Below, piece by piece: positions 44,053 through 55,207 of a DNA stretch of 64,000 nucleotides. A program made the position numbers and the translations under genes. The stretch covers positions 111,743,001 to 111,807,000 of the forward strand of contig CM032233.1 of assembly GCA_019009955.1 (NCBI GenBank), written 5' to 3'. This DNA is from Riptortus pedestris (Eukaryota; Arthropoda; Insecta; Hemiptera; Alydidae). Position 1 is the stretch's first letter. Each line of letters begins with the position of its first letter. The notes under the pieces were generated by a model. That model was not told the DNA's origin and did not search any database. It worked only from the letters and a program-made list of their open reading frames with translations.

Positions 44053-44306
44053 TTACTCTGAAATATTCGGTGGAACCGAGACGACCCATTTAGCGAAGTG
44101 AGTATGTTGCCCATGAAGATTACAGTTCTGGATCTGCTTGCTCGTAGAGCCTCCACTTCCCAGGCTATCAAGCCTGTCACTATTTTTCCAGCAGTTCAAG
44201 ATTTGGCTAAGAGCATCCAGTAGGTCTTTGTTTGACATCAAATAGATCCATGGGTTTACACAGCTATTGAGGCTGCTGAGCAAAGTCAAGATCGTAAATG
44301 TCGTCC
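44053..44306 (-). CDS. Vasopressin/oxytocin-type GPCR, last exon (TM7 and C-tail)
   Basis: After a TTTTTCAG acceptor the minus strand reads TTFTILTLLSSLNSCVNPWI then YLMSNKDLLDALSQILNCW, and stops at TAA (44053-44055). SLNSCVNPWIYL is the NPxxY segment of TM7 as found in the vasopressin/oxytocin (insect inotocin) receptor group. The cytoplasmic tail is about 55 residues, Ser/Gly-rich, with a Cys (NCW) where palmitoylation often occurs. It joins in phase with the exon at 51615-51871. This class acts at the plasma membrane as a peptide-hormone receptor; the peptide is inferred, and related families (AKH/corazonin-like) are possible. Confidence 0.75.
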
Positions 44307-44753
44307 CTGAAAAAGCAAATTTCATATACGTAAGTCATAAAATTACTTCATTGATAAAATAGTTTATAAATGAAATAATTTATGCTGCGAAAATTTATAA
44401 CGGCTGAGAACAGACATAAAGAAATCTATAACTATAGAAATCTTTTTTATCCCATCCAGGTAATATTTGATAGTTATAAATATCAATTAATGCTAGTTGA
44501 GCAAACAACGTCAAATAATTGTATTCTACTCAACAAGCTCGTAAAAAACCTAACCCAAAGATGGAATAGAAGGGAATTTGTCAACACTCTTTTAGGGGGG
44601 TATTTTGCACCTCTTATGTTATAAATGCAACATAAGATGTAATGTCAAATTTAATTTTGCATCATTAAGAATCATGAATTTCCTACCACCATTAATTCTC
44701 AAGATGCCCTAGTTAAGAAACGTCTGAATTTTCTTAATTTCTAATTAGTTTAA

Positions 44754-45757
44754 CCCTTGGTCGGGCGCATCAAGAATATTCCGCCTTCGGGCGCGTGTAT
44801 CTCAGAGATCATCCTCAACCGTTTTTACGGAAATACAGTTTTTTAATATATATTTTGCACTAAAATGTTCAGCGTGTGATTAGAAACCATTACAGAGGAA
44901 GTATTTGTTTGAAAGAAGTAAATAATTTTTAAAATTGAGAAGTATTGTAATAAAAAAAATCTTGGTAGATAAAATAATCAAGTTGGTTATAGATTCATTG
45001 TTATTAACACCGTGGACGATAATTTTTAAAATATAATTAAGAAACACAAATATCAAAAGGAATTGTTTAAATGCACATGTCTTAATTATACATAATTCAT
45101 TTCAGTTTGTGAACAATATAAAAAAATTATCTTAATATTACTTCAATCAAAAATAAGTAGCAGGAAATCACTTTTATATAAGACTTATTGAAAATCATAA
45201 AAAAAATACCAGTTTAATTATTATTTCTTTTGCAGAGCTGCATTACAATTAGGACAAAGCTTGGAACTATGTTGTAAACAAATTTTGTTTTTGCAAATCT
45301 CACAAGAGTAATTAGTAGGACTTTTTTTATGCTGTTCTGTACTTGAGATCAATGTATGGTCCAATGAGCCTCCGTACTCTTCAAGTTTCGTCCTTAGTTC
45401 ACTGCGTCGTACAATATATCCTTGTACATGTTCTTTTGAAAGCTCATGTTTGAGCAAAATAATAGAAAAATAGGTTTATATGAATCCATTTAATAAGGAG
45501 AAACTTAATTGATGTACATATTTATAAAATGCAGATTTCAAAATAACTTACGAGATCGGGCGAGTGGTATCTAGGAGATTAAACTGAGTGACAGGTGAAA
45601 CACACGACTCCGTTAAACACAGTGACACAACATACCTTGATGGGGAGTTCTCTAGACCACATAACTCGAAGCACAACAACACCACTCTCTGCTAGGAGGT
45701 GTGGCAAATATTTTTTTAGAAACAGTGTATCTGAAAGATCACGCGCCCGACGAAGGG
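44754..45757 (-). mobile_element. piggyBac-like element, C-terminal remnant (1,004 bp)
   Basis: TTAA borders both ends (44750-44753, 45758-45761). The termini are CCCTTGGTCGGGCGC and the complement of CCCTTCGTCGGGCGC, with GGGCGCGTG repeated subterminally. The interior keeps only the cysteine-rich C-terminus of the transposase. It lies in the GPCR intron. Confidence 0.85.
45221..45457 (-). pseudogene. piggyBac transposase cysteine-rich C-terminus
   Basis: The frame reads KEHVQGYIVRRSELRTKLEE and ends YSCEICKNKICLQHSSKLCP then NCNAALQKK. C-x2-C-x4-C-x2-H-x5-C-x2-C is the zinc-binding tail that binds transposon ends in piggyBac transposases. The catalytic domain is absent. Confidence 0.75.
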
Positions 45758-45817
45758 TTAAAGCTGACTTCATTATCGGCTAGCATCAAAACCCCACACC
45801 AATAACCCAGGGAACAC

Positions 45818-47994
45818 CAGAGTTGGGCAAAATGTAACTGGATTAAGGATTATGATTAATATGATTTGGGCAGTCAACAACTAGGTTATTATGCCCTTTA
45901 TAGAGTATAATGCTGTTTACAAGTCCCTGTTTTACTGTACGTATGTCTTAAATAATATCAACTAATATATTGTAAATACCGTTCTTGTCATATCCTAAGG
46001 GTATTAAATTTACTAATTTCCTATACAATTATTTCTTAACTAAATCTATAAATACATTTTTATTTATTTATATTTACTTAAAAATGTGTGCTAGTAACAC
46101 GAGTTACGTTATACCTATTTACACTTCTTACTACTGGCTTAATATTTTTAACTCCCTTTATATTTGGCCAATAATTAACAATTATTGAACATTTTTTAAT
46201 ACTGGCAATATACTTACTTACCCTATATAATATTAGCATGTACACTTTTTTCATTATAAACTCGCGGACAAAAAAAACAGCGCACCTACATTTTTAAACA
46301 TAATACTACATTTATCAGTGATCAGTCGTGCTACTGGTTTTATCATGACGCTATATGTACCTTGACACTTTCTTGTCAATAATCCGAAGTGGTATTAGGA
46401 TCCCAAAGAATTATGTTGGAGATAAGACTGCTGAATTCTGTAATCCACGTTTCATTAGTACACGTCTGGCTCTGACAGTTCGGCAGTGATTCAAGCTAGA
46501 GGGGGTAACACACGGTACTACACCGAGGTAAAAGAAATTCCCATAATTTTTGTTTTGAAATCGTACAGAAATTGTTTTATTTTGTTGTTTTACCAAAATT
46601 ACTTTTTGTGTATTAAATTTTATTGTGCGCTTACTTCATTTGTTTTTTGGGTTTTCTCTATTTTACCCAGTTCCTATATAAATTCTTAGATAAAATAATA
46701 AATAAAAAAAAATTTTGTATGATTTTTGGTATACTTAGTTGAGAAATTGTAGACGAAAATGTAGGTGCGCCGTTTTTTTTGTCCGCGAGTTTATATTATA
46801 TTACATAAACATATATTTTCTCCCTTACAAGCCAAATTTTCAACTGGCATTATAATTAACCAATATTACAATTAAATGACTATTAATTTTAGTGTATGCA
46901 CTTTTTTCTGTTTTTTATATTTTATTTTTTGCAAGTAATTAAAATCAATTTATCACACACATACTAATACATACACTTACTGCATTTTGTTTTAAATATA
47001 TAAATAAATAGATAAAAGCCAACTTGGATTATCAGAATTGCTGCAAGTGCAGGAATCCAGTCTTCCTCTTCCCCTGCATTCTTGGAGCTTACCACCAAGA
47101 CTATAATACAGCTAGCTACAGTTTCCTTGTTTAAAGCCAGCAGGCTGAAGCTGTAATGTTAGCTAGAGCAGTCATTTCATCTTCAGGCCCTTAACTTGAA
47201 GTATCTCAATTGATAGACTTTTCTTTCTTCGCTTGGTAGGGCTATTTTTCTTCATTTTATATTGAATTGTTATTGCTCTCTGTGGAGGTCGCTACTGATG
47301 GCGTCTCTTTCTTTTTATCCAATGAATTATCCAATTAGTTTTGCCTGGGTGGTTTTATATATTTATTTATTATATATTTTTTCCTTTCTTTTTTTTTTAA
47401 ATGTAACTAACTACTAACTGCTAACTATAAATACTTTGGTTTGACCGTAGCTACAACTACTAATTAATAGTTAACAGCGGGAAACTACTTTTTTGCAATT
47501 ATTAGTTAGGAGGTAAATTTTTTCAACTACCAACTACAAGTTAAACAAAGTAGTTATGCCGTTATTAACTATTCACCACAAACGAAGTTGGTAATCGCGA
47601 TTAATTAACTTTTAACTACTGATGATTGTAAAGTACTTCGTGATATTACTGGTCAGTCTAATTGGGCTCTTGCAATCATTTGGAAACGAGGGTGGGGGGT
47701 CGATTTTAATAAACAATTATTATGTTTAAAATATCATAAATCAGACATTTTTCCTTAACTAAATCTTTAGTTAAATACCACCTAGTAATTTGTTGTTGAA
47801 AACATTAATTATTTATTTTAACTAGTAGTTGGTAGATAAGAAAACTAACTATTTCTAATTTAGTTACAAAATTAGATGTCCATTGTCAACTACTAACAAC
47901 TAGTTTATAGTTGCTCAATGGAACTACTTAACTTGTAGTTAGTAGTTAAAAATGTAACTAATTACCGGAAATAGTTAACTACATCCCAATTCTG
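45818..47994. mobile_element. hAT-like element (2,177 bp), non-autonomous
   Basis: Ends CAGAGTTGGGCAAAATGTAA and the complement of CAGAATTGGGATGTAGTTAA, flanked by identical 8-bp duplications GGGAACAC (45810-45817 and 47995-48002), the hAT signature. From about 47400 the right part is packed with direct and inverted AACTAC/GTAGTT words, as in transposase-binding subterminal regions. No transposase frame is seen. A Tc1-like MITE is nested at 46257-46793. Confidence 0.88.
46257..46793. mobile_element. Tc1-like MITE (537 bp) nested in the hAT element
   Basis: Terminal inverted repeats TAAACTCGCGGACAAAAAAA then ACGGCGCACCTACATTTT at both ends (one mismatch), bordered by TA on each side. The minus-strand interior includes NHCRTVRARRVLMKRGLQN, a plausible relic of the Tc1 second helix-turn-helix. 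Confidence 0.85.
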
Positions 47995-48002
47995 GGGAAC
48001 AC

Positions 48003-49149
48003 ATACCGAATTTTAATCTGATCACAAAATGACTTCAAAGTGTGTCAACGATAGCCCCTGGCTCCCTAAACTATACGAAGCCATAGAAGAAATGAAGTAC
48101 CATACACGTTCTACAACGATCAATATCCAACAGGATGTAGGACGCAAAGTAAGAATGCAGGCAGATCACTCTCCCGAATTTAGCTCAAATGAGACTCTGA
48201 GAAGGTGATACGCTGGCAGGGGTACACGTTGACTGCGGAGATTTTCAACAACATTTTTCAGTGGGGCGGAAACTTTTTTTTTGTTAATTAGTTTCGTTTT
48301 ACTTTACTTTAACTGTATATTATAAATTGTATCATCTTTTAATTGTTTTCTGCGAAAAAACCGCTGAACGACGGTTGTCGTCAACCGCACCGGGAAAGCA
48401 CCATACTCCCCAGCCGTAGTCTAATAACGCAATTCACTAGTGTAAACATTATTTTTATGATTCTTTATTTATTTTTATGATGACTGATTAATTATTTAAA
48501 TTTAACGAGTGCATAGAAGATATTATTGTATTTTTCAAGTTATAAAGAAAAAGTTCCATCAAAACGCATTTCATTCAACCTTTTTTTGCTACCTGAAGTG
48601 AAAGTTCTTGAAATAAAAAAACGTCTAATAAACCTACTAACATTAGCTAACGGTTTTGAACAACTATTCATTATGAAATGCCAACATCCTCATGAACGTA
48701 AAATATTTTAAAATAAAGTCAAACTCTCATTATATTATTATTATTATATTTTTACTTAGAAAACCGTAAAATTAAACAATAAAGACATTGTTCACAATCA
48801 CTGATTGATGAATTATTATTCAGTAATTTATAATTGATTTTTTATTTATATTTCGTAAAATATAAAACAATTTGGAATTATAAATTCGGGTTTGAAATAC
48901 TATTTTTCCAACCAAATAGGCTTGTTTTAATTCATTTAGCTACTTTTTAAATATATATTTATCATTAGCAATTATTATTAACGGTAACTTAAAAAAAAAT
49001 AATCATTCAAACTTACCTTTTTGTAACATAGTCGAAAACAATTAAAAAAAAACAGCGAATCTTGCGGCGAAGAAGGAATTCTCTCAAGGACCTCTTTCAC
49101 TGTGCTAGAGTCAAATACGGAATGGTTTGGGAAAGACTGGAGCAATCCC
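48003..49149. other. GPCR intron sequence with an unassigned small frame
   Basis: A frame at 48028-48210 (about 59 codons) opens MTSKCVNDSPWLPKLYEAIE and has no recognised motif. A GC-richer stretch near 48360-48420 is unexplained. Nothing else is supported. Confidence 0.4.
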
Positions 49150-49252
49150 CACCCATTTAACTTTGTCTTATGACCTGACGACAACGTGTCGGGGCCCGCC
49201 CCTGGGAACAACTCACAAAACCGACAACGTGTCGTCAGCCTCAGTCAAAGTG
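49150..49252. mobile_element. Solo TTAA-type end, possibly a piggyBac-like relic
   Basis: Reading inward from TTAA (49253-49256) the minus strand is CACTTTGACTGAGGCTGACG, ACACGTTGTCGG, and the word GACGACAACGTGTCGG recurs inverted about 60 bp away. No opposite end was found. Confidence 0.35.
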
Positions 49253-49478
49253 TTAATAAAGCATTTGATAAAATCATTAGGTTAGATAGACACTCAGGCA
49301 ACATACAAAATATTTGGTAGGTTAATCGAAGTTCTTTGTCATACAGGGCAAAACTTCTTGGGCAAGCAACTGGACAAACTGTGATGAGTCATGTAGTTTT
49401 GTAAAAGTGATGGACTTTATATAACTTGGACCCTTCACCAATCCAGAAAAGTGTTTCCATCGACAGAAAAGGGATTAA

Positions 49479-50304
49479 CTCCTGGTCAGTTGCGCCCCTC
49501 TTACTAACATTAAAAGTCACGAGGGGTCCAACAGCCCTCGAACTGTTTTTCTTTTTTTATTTTCCCAATAACAATTAAGGTAGGGTATTTTACTTAAATT
49601 TAATGCCAAATATATTTACTTTATAATTACTTATTTACTTAGTAAATTTATTTAAAGCAGTATGAAACGTATAAATTATGGTTCACAACACTTGACGCAT
49701 AGCAATTTATGGTGACTTCCACAAACAAATTTAAAGCAGGAAGAACACGTGACATTTGTATTACGGTCCTTTTCTCAACTGCACATTTCACTGCGCTGTT
49801 TTTTTCTTACTGCACACTTTGGTTCTTTTACTGACCATTTATACCCATTTTTACCTTTCAGAAGAAGTTCTGTACCAGGAGTAAAAGAGGTTCCTGCTTC
49901 GTCTTCAGAACTAGCACTCTCCTTAGTATTCGAGTCATCCTCACGCGCCTGAGCAATGTCCTCAGTTTCTGAGTCAGTGTCTCCTCCCAAAAATTCTCGT
50001 GCCTCTCGAAAAATATTTTCCTGTAGCAACTGTGTAATGTTAGCACATTCATCGTCGTCCGGTAGCCACAAAGAGTTGACTAATAGTTTGTTAGACATGC
50101 TACGTAATTAGTCGCGTGGGGTCCGGTAGACCCCAAAGCTAGTTTATCTAGTAATGTGATCACGAAAGGGGGACAATTGAAACTAAGAGAGGCAATGGAG
50201 ACAGGGAGCTAGCAGGGGTAGGGGGTGTGCAAGTTCAAATATGAACGAATGGCAAGGGGTTGTTTGGCGTCTGGGTCATCAGACCCCGCGCGACTGACTA
50301 AGGG
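49479..50304 (-). mobile_element. piggyBac-like element, N-terminal remnant (826 bp)
   Basis: TTAA borders both ends (49475-49478, 50305-50308). The right end reads inward CCCTTAGTCAGTCGCG and the left end CTCCTGGTCAGTTGCG (12 of 16 matching). A different family from the 44754 copy. Lies in the GPCR intron. Confidence 0.8.
49775..50098 (-). pseudogene. piggyBac transposase N-terminus
   Basis: It opens at an ATG (50098) with an acidic Ser/Glu/Asp-rich stretch (SSEDEAGTSF, DTDSETEDIAQ) and then GKNGYKWSVKEPKC, the segment that starts the conserved transposase region in piggyBac proteins. It ends after 107 residues (QRSEMCS). The catalytic domain is gone. Confidence 0.75.
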
Positions 50305-50308
50305 TTAA

Positions 50309-51614
50309 ATTAGCTACGATGCAACTATTAGCAAATAACATAAGCGAACTGAAAACATGAAAGATATTGAACGCGTTTATTTAAAAATTGGATATTTAAA
50401 ACTGTGGATACATTCAGCATTTTGAGACAATTGATTACCTACATAAATAAAGAAGTAACTTTCTTTGCTTAGAAATAATACAAAAACATTATTATTTTTA
50501 GTATTTTTTATTTATGTGCTTTCGGTAACTGCGCCGACATCACCAGAGCTTTAGAAAAATGTTTTTCGTCGTAAGCTTTCCATCACACATCAACCAATAA
50601 GGCCACTTTGTAGCTCTGATAGTGGCAGTGCAGTTTCTTGAGGAGTTTCGCATGATCAAAAATACTGTGACGAAATTGGATCGTATAGACTTGAATTGGT
50701 TCTGACAACCAGCACACGACACGAGCTGTGTCGAAAAATAAGAAAAATGAAATTTGAAAACTTTTGTTTCTAGACGAAATGTAAAAATTAGAACCTTAGA
50801 GCAGAAAGAAAAGATCGGAATTTGAATATAAAAACAAAGGTTCAAAGCTAAGGATTAACTTGAATTGCTGATACCAATACATATAATAAAACTAGTTGGG
50901 TTAGCAAGTATTTACTTTGGCAGTTCCAGTCTTATTATATGATCATTTTCACCTGTTCAAGTGTCAGTCCTAAGTGAATAGTTCATAAACTATTCTTGAC
51001 CAGCAGTGCGAAAATGGTTAAGTCCTATTGATTAAGATTATATAAGAAATTCTCATCAATTTTGGAATTGATTTAAAAAAAAAATGAAAGTTTTTTTCAT
51101 ACTTACTACATATACTATAAATAGTACTTTGCTTCACAATTATTTTGATACATGTTTTACCTGCTTTTGGCTGCTTCTTACGGTGATTTTGTGGTTTTAG
51201 ATTTCATAGCCAATGCACAACTGTAGGACGTCTGAAGTAGGAAGAAACCAAACATCAGATACGATATTTTATTTGATAAAATCGTACAAGAATATAATTT
51301 ATCGGAATGCCCTGATTTAGTTAAGGCAAATATCAGAAAATTCGTACGATTGTTTTTCCTGGATGTTCAAAAAAAGTGGGACCGCTGTTTCAGGTTTTCA
51401 CGAATAACGTGAAAAATTAATAATAATAACATTAGTTAATAATAAAAATAATACCAAAACATGGTAGGGATGCATCAACGTGACCACTCAACCCAAAACG
51501 AAAGCAACATGAGCTGCTGAGCTGAGTATTTTTATACTAAACCGTGCAATGGTGTTAGGCGTTTTCAATTATTTAGCTACATGACTTATGGATACAATTG
51601 TATGGTGTACTTAC
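50309..51614. other. GPCR intron sequence
   Basis: Contains the second copy of the short dispersed repeat at 50490-50575. A minus-strand frame at 50540-50845 has no motif. No exon is recognised. Confidence 0.5.
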
Positions 51615-51871
51615 CAGTGAGGAAAGGGGATGAGGCTGCATTAGGATACCAAGTCGCCCAGAGCTGAGCACTGATGAATGGAAGGGAGCAGGCGATGTAT
51701 AGAAGAATCACAGCGACTGTCTGCTTAATCGTGTTGATTTTGGCTCTAGATACAACCTTGTGTGGTGCAGATGCAGAAATTGAGCTATCATTTTGCCAGA
51801 TTGTTCGGCAAATACATGTGTACGTGTAAATCAGTGTGACTAAAGGAACAACAAAAACTGACACACTGTAC
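51615..51871 (-). CDS. Vasopressin/oxytocin-type GPCR, penultimate exon (TM5-ECL3)
   Basis: It begins after TTGATTTACAG and ends with a split Gly codon before GTAAGTAC. It encodes TM5 (YSVSVFVVPLVTLIYTYTCI), an intracellular loop with VVSRAKINTIKQT, TM6 (VAVILLYIACSLPFISAQLW) and the loop ATWYPNAASSPFLT. S-R-A-K-x-x-T and the W-x-P-N-A loop point to the vasopressin/oxytocin receptor group. The TM6 toggle motif is C-S-L-P where C-W-x-P is usual. Exons for TM1-TM4 are not found between 51872 and 64000, so they lie beyond the window or are missing. Confidence 0.75.
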
Positions 51872-52559
51872 CTGTAAATCAATTAATGAAAAATAATTAA
51901 TACATAGTTATAAATGATTTAAAATTATGAGTATAACAAACGAAATCTATAAATTTTATTTGTAACTTATAATTTCTATCACTTTTAGTGAGAATAATTT
52001 ATTCTTTCTAAAGCGTTCCAGTCTGTTTTATTGGTAATAACAAAAATATTATTCATTTTTTGAGTTTTATCTTACATTTATCTTAACGATTTGATAATTT
52101 TAATAAAACTATATTCGAAATAAACTTTTATGTATTAATAGAAAACAGCAATTCCTTTAGGTGATGTCAAGCAGTGTTAGAATTAGCTGATTCTGGTTGA
52201 GGATGGTTAGACTTGATTTATTACGGATTTTATGACTTGTGAGATGATGAAAATTTTGAATTAAAAATTTAAGAGTATTTTTAACAATGAAACGCTTTCC
52301 TTTAATTTTCCTAAGGCCAACATTTTTATTTCTTCAGACTTCAATTAATGTAGTTTTTGGGGAATCTTTTGGTGGGGCGGTTTATATGTGGCATATGATC
52401 TGCAATACGATTGATGAACTTCCCATTAATAATTGAGTCACTCGTGTATACTTCTAGACAATCTCTGCATATTGCACAGTGTTTACAATTGAATTTTTCT
52501 TTTTTCGGTTTAATTTTACTACGTGTATTACTTATTTCATCTCTCATGACGGATTTCCA
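51872..52559. other. Sequence upstream of the GPCR exon; TM1-TM4 exons not seen
   Basis: A minus-strand frame (52341-52634) contains EKFNCKHCAICRDCLEVYTS and IADHMPHINRP, a Cys/His pattern vaguely like a FLYWCH or other zinc finger. It overlaps the start of a family A relic and cannot be assigned. Confidence 0.35.
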
Positions 52560-52765
52560 AAATTTCGAAAAACGAACTTGATCTTTATTTTTACTTAAAA
52601 CGTTTAAATATTGAGTTTGGTAACGATTCAACAAAAAATTCGACTACAAGAACGTTAACATACGTGTATATATATATAAAATTTTGAACGACCTTCATTT
52701 TCATCAACTCCTGAGATGGGCATTTGAAGAAGTATTTTCAAAATCGCATCGAGTTCCCTCAACGG
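52560..52765 (-). repeat. Repeat family 'A' copy 4, partial
   Basis: Inverted landmarks AACGAACTTGATCTTTATTT, TGAGTTTGGTAACGAT and ATTTTGAACGACCTTCATTT in the family's reverse order. Confidence 0.6.
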
Positions 52766-52894
52766 AAATATGCCAATACTTATATCTACTAATATGTAAG
52801 CTTGTTTGAAGAACTATCGATCTTTGGCGTGTAATACCACAGCTATACCGCTTGACTTCCCATAAAAAAAGTCCGTCATGTGGGAGCTGCGTAA

Positions 52895-53290
52895 TTAACG
52901 TTTAAGTAGATTTCCCTTAAGGGAATTTTCGAAAAATGTTCTGAAATGTACATCGATTCTACCTAGTAGATGACAGACTTGAGGTCCGTTCAAAATAATA
53001 TCTATCTAAATATTTGTCTGTCACCGCTCTAGAGGTCGTAAGTTTTGTTTTATCGTTACAAAACTCGATATATAAGCGTTTCATGCAAAACAAAAGATCA
53101 AGTTCGTTAATGTTGGTTTAGAGGGGGGGGGGGTTAAAAATATCTCCGTTGTTATAAGTTGGATCGAAAATTTGTATAGAACCAATCCTATAGTAAATGC
53201 AATTACCTGTAAATGTTGTTATATACATGTGTATACTAATATGAATATTAACCCAGATATTTGGATTTTTTAGTTTTCAGCCGTCAGTAA
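52895..53290 (+). repeat. Repeat family 'A' copy 5, partial
   Basis: GTAGATTTCCCTTAAGGGAA, GAGGTCCGTTCAAAATAATA, AAGATCAAGTTCGTTAATG and TGAATATTAACCCAGATATT in order. The left flank AGTCCGTCATG..GGAGCTGCG also matches the inverted end near 11945-11975, extending the terminal repeat outward. Confidence 0.65.
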
Positions 53291-53524
53291 ATGGTATAAT
53301 TGCAATAAGCTTTTATAACATGGACCTTTCCATTCAAAGCTTAAATACAAAATATTGTTTTCATGAGACCAAATTCGTTGCGTGGTGACGTGATCAATTA
53401 AGAATTTACTTTCTTGTTTTTCAGCCAACACTAAAGATCATACGTTTTATTGGAAGAAATCGGACCAGAAATAGGGGGAGTAATATAGTAACAGCTCATT
53501 GCTAATATGATATAATTAGGAGTT

Positions 53525-53765
53525 GGGGCTTACCAAAGACCGAAAACTAAAAAAAATGCCAATATCTCTGTTAATTATCAAGATAGTGGAAAAATATACA
53601 TAACAACATTTATAGAACATGACATTTGGAATAAGATTGGCTGTATACAATTTTTCGATCCGACGCATAATAACGGAGATATTAAAATTTTCGAAATTCA
53701 CTGGTCGGTTTCAGCCATTAACGAACTTGATCTTCATTTTTGCATAAAACAACAAACAACAACTC
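53525..53765 (-). repeat. Repeat family 'A' copy 6, partial
   Basis: Inverted landmarks CAGCCATTAACGAACTTGAT, CGATCCGACGCATAATAACG and TGTTAATTATCAAGATAGTG. It faces copy 5 across about 230 bp. Confidence 0.6.
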
Positions 53766-53839
53766 AAACAAAAATTACACACACACACACAGGACCTCCT
53801 ACATTTAGTATTTAGTTACCTAGGACTTCCTACATGTAG

Positions 53840-54818
53840 GACTTGTAATGGAGAGAGTAATATTGACCTTACCCTTGCATCAGCTTCTATGATGAAAAAA
53901 AAGGAGAGTCCTGAAAAAGGTGCTAAAGTATTTACAAATTACATAATTAAGTGTTGTAATGAATGTTTAATGGCTAAAATATTACAGGGCAAAAGATCTG
54001 TTCCTTGGTGGAATTGAAATCTAACTGGTACGAGGAGGGAAGTTAGCCGGCTTCGTAGAAGGTATCAGCGTACTTATATATAAGAGAGGAAAGAAAAAAG
54101 GACTATTATCATCACAAAATGGTTTACAAAAATATGATTACAGCGGCCAAGGGGGAATCATGAAAAGAATGGATTGACTCAATTGATGCTAAAAATCCTT
54201 GGAGCTCAGTATATAATTTTTTGACTGGTAATAGTAAGGGAACTCGATCTATTACTACGATAAAAAGTAGAGATGGAACATTCGCCAAACATTTTCTGGA
54301 AACAAGTCGAGGCAATATCGGAAAAAATTATACCAAAGGATGATAAAAACTATGATAGTGCTGGCCAACTTTTGTTAAAGTCGGAGATTAGGCAAGAGCT
54401 TGCTACTCCAGATGATGTCCCCTTCAAGGAGAATGAGATTTTTCTACTCGTCAACCAACTTAAAAGTAATAAAGCTCCAGGGATGGATGGAATTACGAAT
54501 GAAATCATAAAAGTGGTTTACAGTGTTTTTCCTAAGACAATAAACCAACTATTTAATTCTTGCCTTGAATCAGGAGTGTTTCCACAAATATGGAAGGTAG
54601 CAAAAGTGGTGTTGCTAATAACATGTAGAATGGTGGAAAGAACATGTAGAAGATGCTTCAAAGTTTAGGCCGATAAGGTTGCTATCAGGGTTGGGTAAAG
54701 TCCTCGAGGGTCATTTCATTAATAGGATAAGGTACCACATGGAGAAGAAAGGGTTAATGTCTTAAAAGCAGTATGGCTTTAGACCACAGAGAAGTACAAC
54801 TGGCGGACTACTTAGCGT
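53840..54818 (+). pseudogene. R1/I-group LINE, 5' part of ORF2 (EN end to RT fingers)
   Basis: Text in order: SNIDLTLASASMM (end of endonuclease), SVPWWN then LRRRYQRTY, then NPWSSVYNFLTGNSKGTRSI. The RT start follows with NKAPGMDGITNEIIK and ESGVFPQIWKVAKVVLL, and FRPIRLLSGLGKVLEGH and KQYGFRPQRSTTGGL after frameshifts. The order matches R1-like LINEs. It is interrupted at 54818 by a younger LINE and resumes at 59904. Multiple frameshifts and stops. Confidence 0.75.
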
Positions 54819-55207
54819 ACTTTTTTTATTACTCTGGCCTAGACCGTGCCACGTTAAACATCGCCTCTGTGATTTATCTGAATTTAGTCAAGTTTTAGTT
54901 ACGTGAACTCAGTGAAACTTTGTGACAGTGAGGACGTGCTATTAAAGGATAGGTCCTGTGAGTTTGGAGAATATAGAGCTCTATCCTGAAGAGATACGAG
55001 GTAATATATATACGCTACTTTTTAGCACGGGTTGTCGCTCGGGACAGCAAAGCGAGGTATCTCTAGCTTGGATTACATCCTCCCCTCCACCTTATTTTTC
55101 CTGGGAGTTGCTTCAAGGCGGTCGGGACAGCGAGCGAGGGCAGTTCTCTACTACCTCTATACTAATCCCTATCAGCTTAGTGAACCTCTCAATCATAGTC
55201 AGTAAAT

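Noticed and set aside
48978..49211. 77-codon minus-strand frame
   Set aside because: It begins inside a TTAA-type terminal sequence and shows no transposase motif.
52341..52634. Possible FLYWCH-type zinc finger
   Set aside because: The Cys/His spacing fits poorly and the frame overlaps a repeat family A relic.
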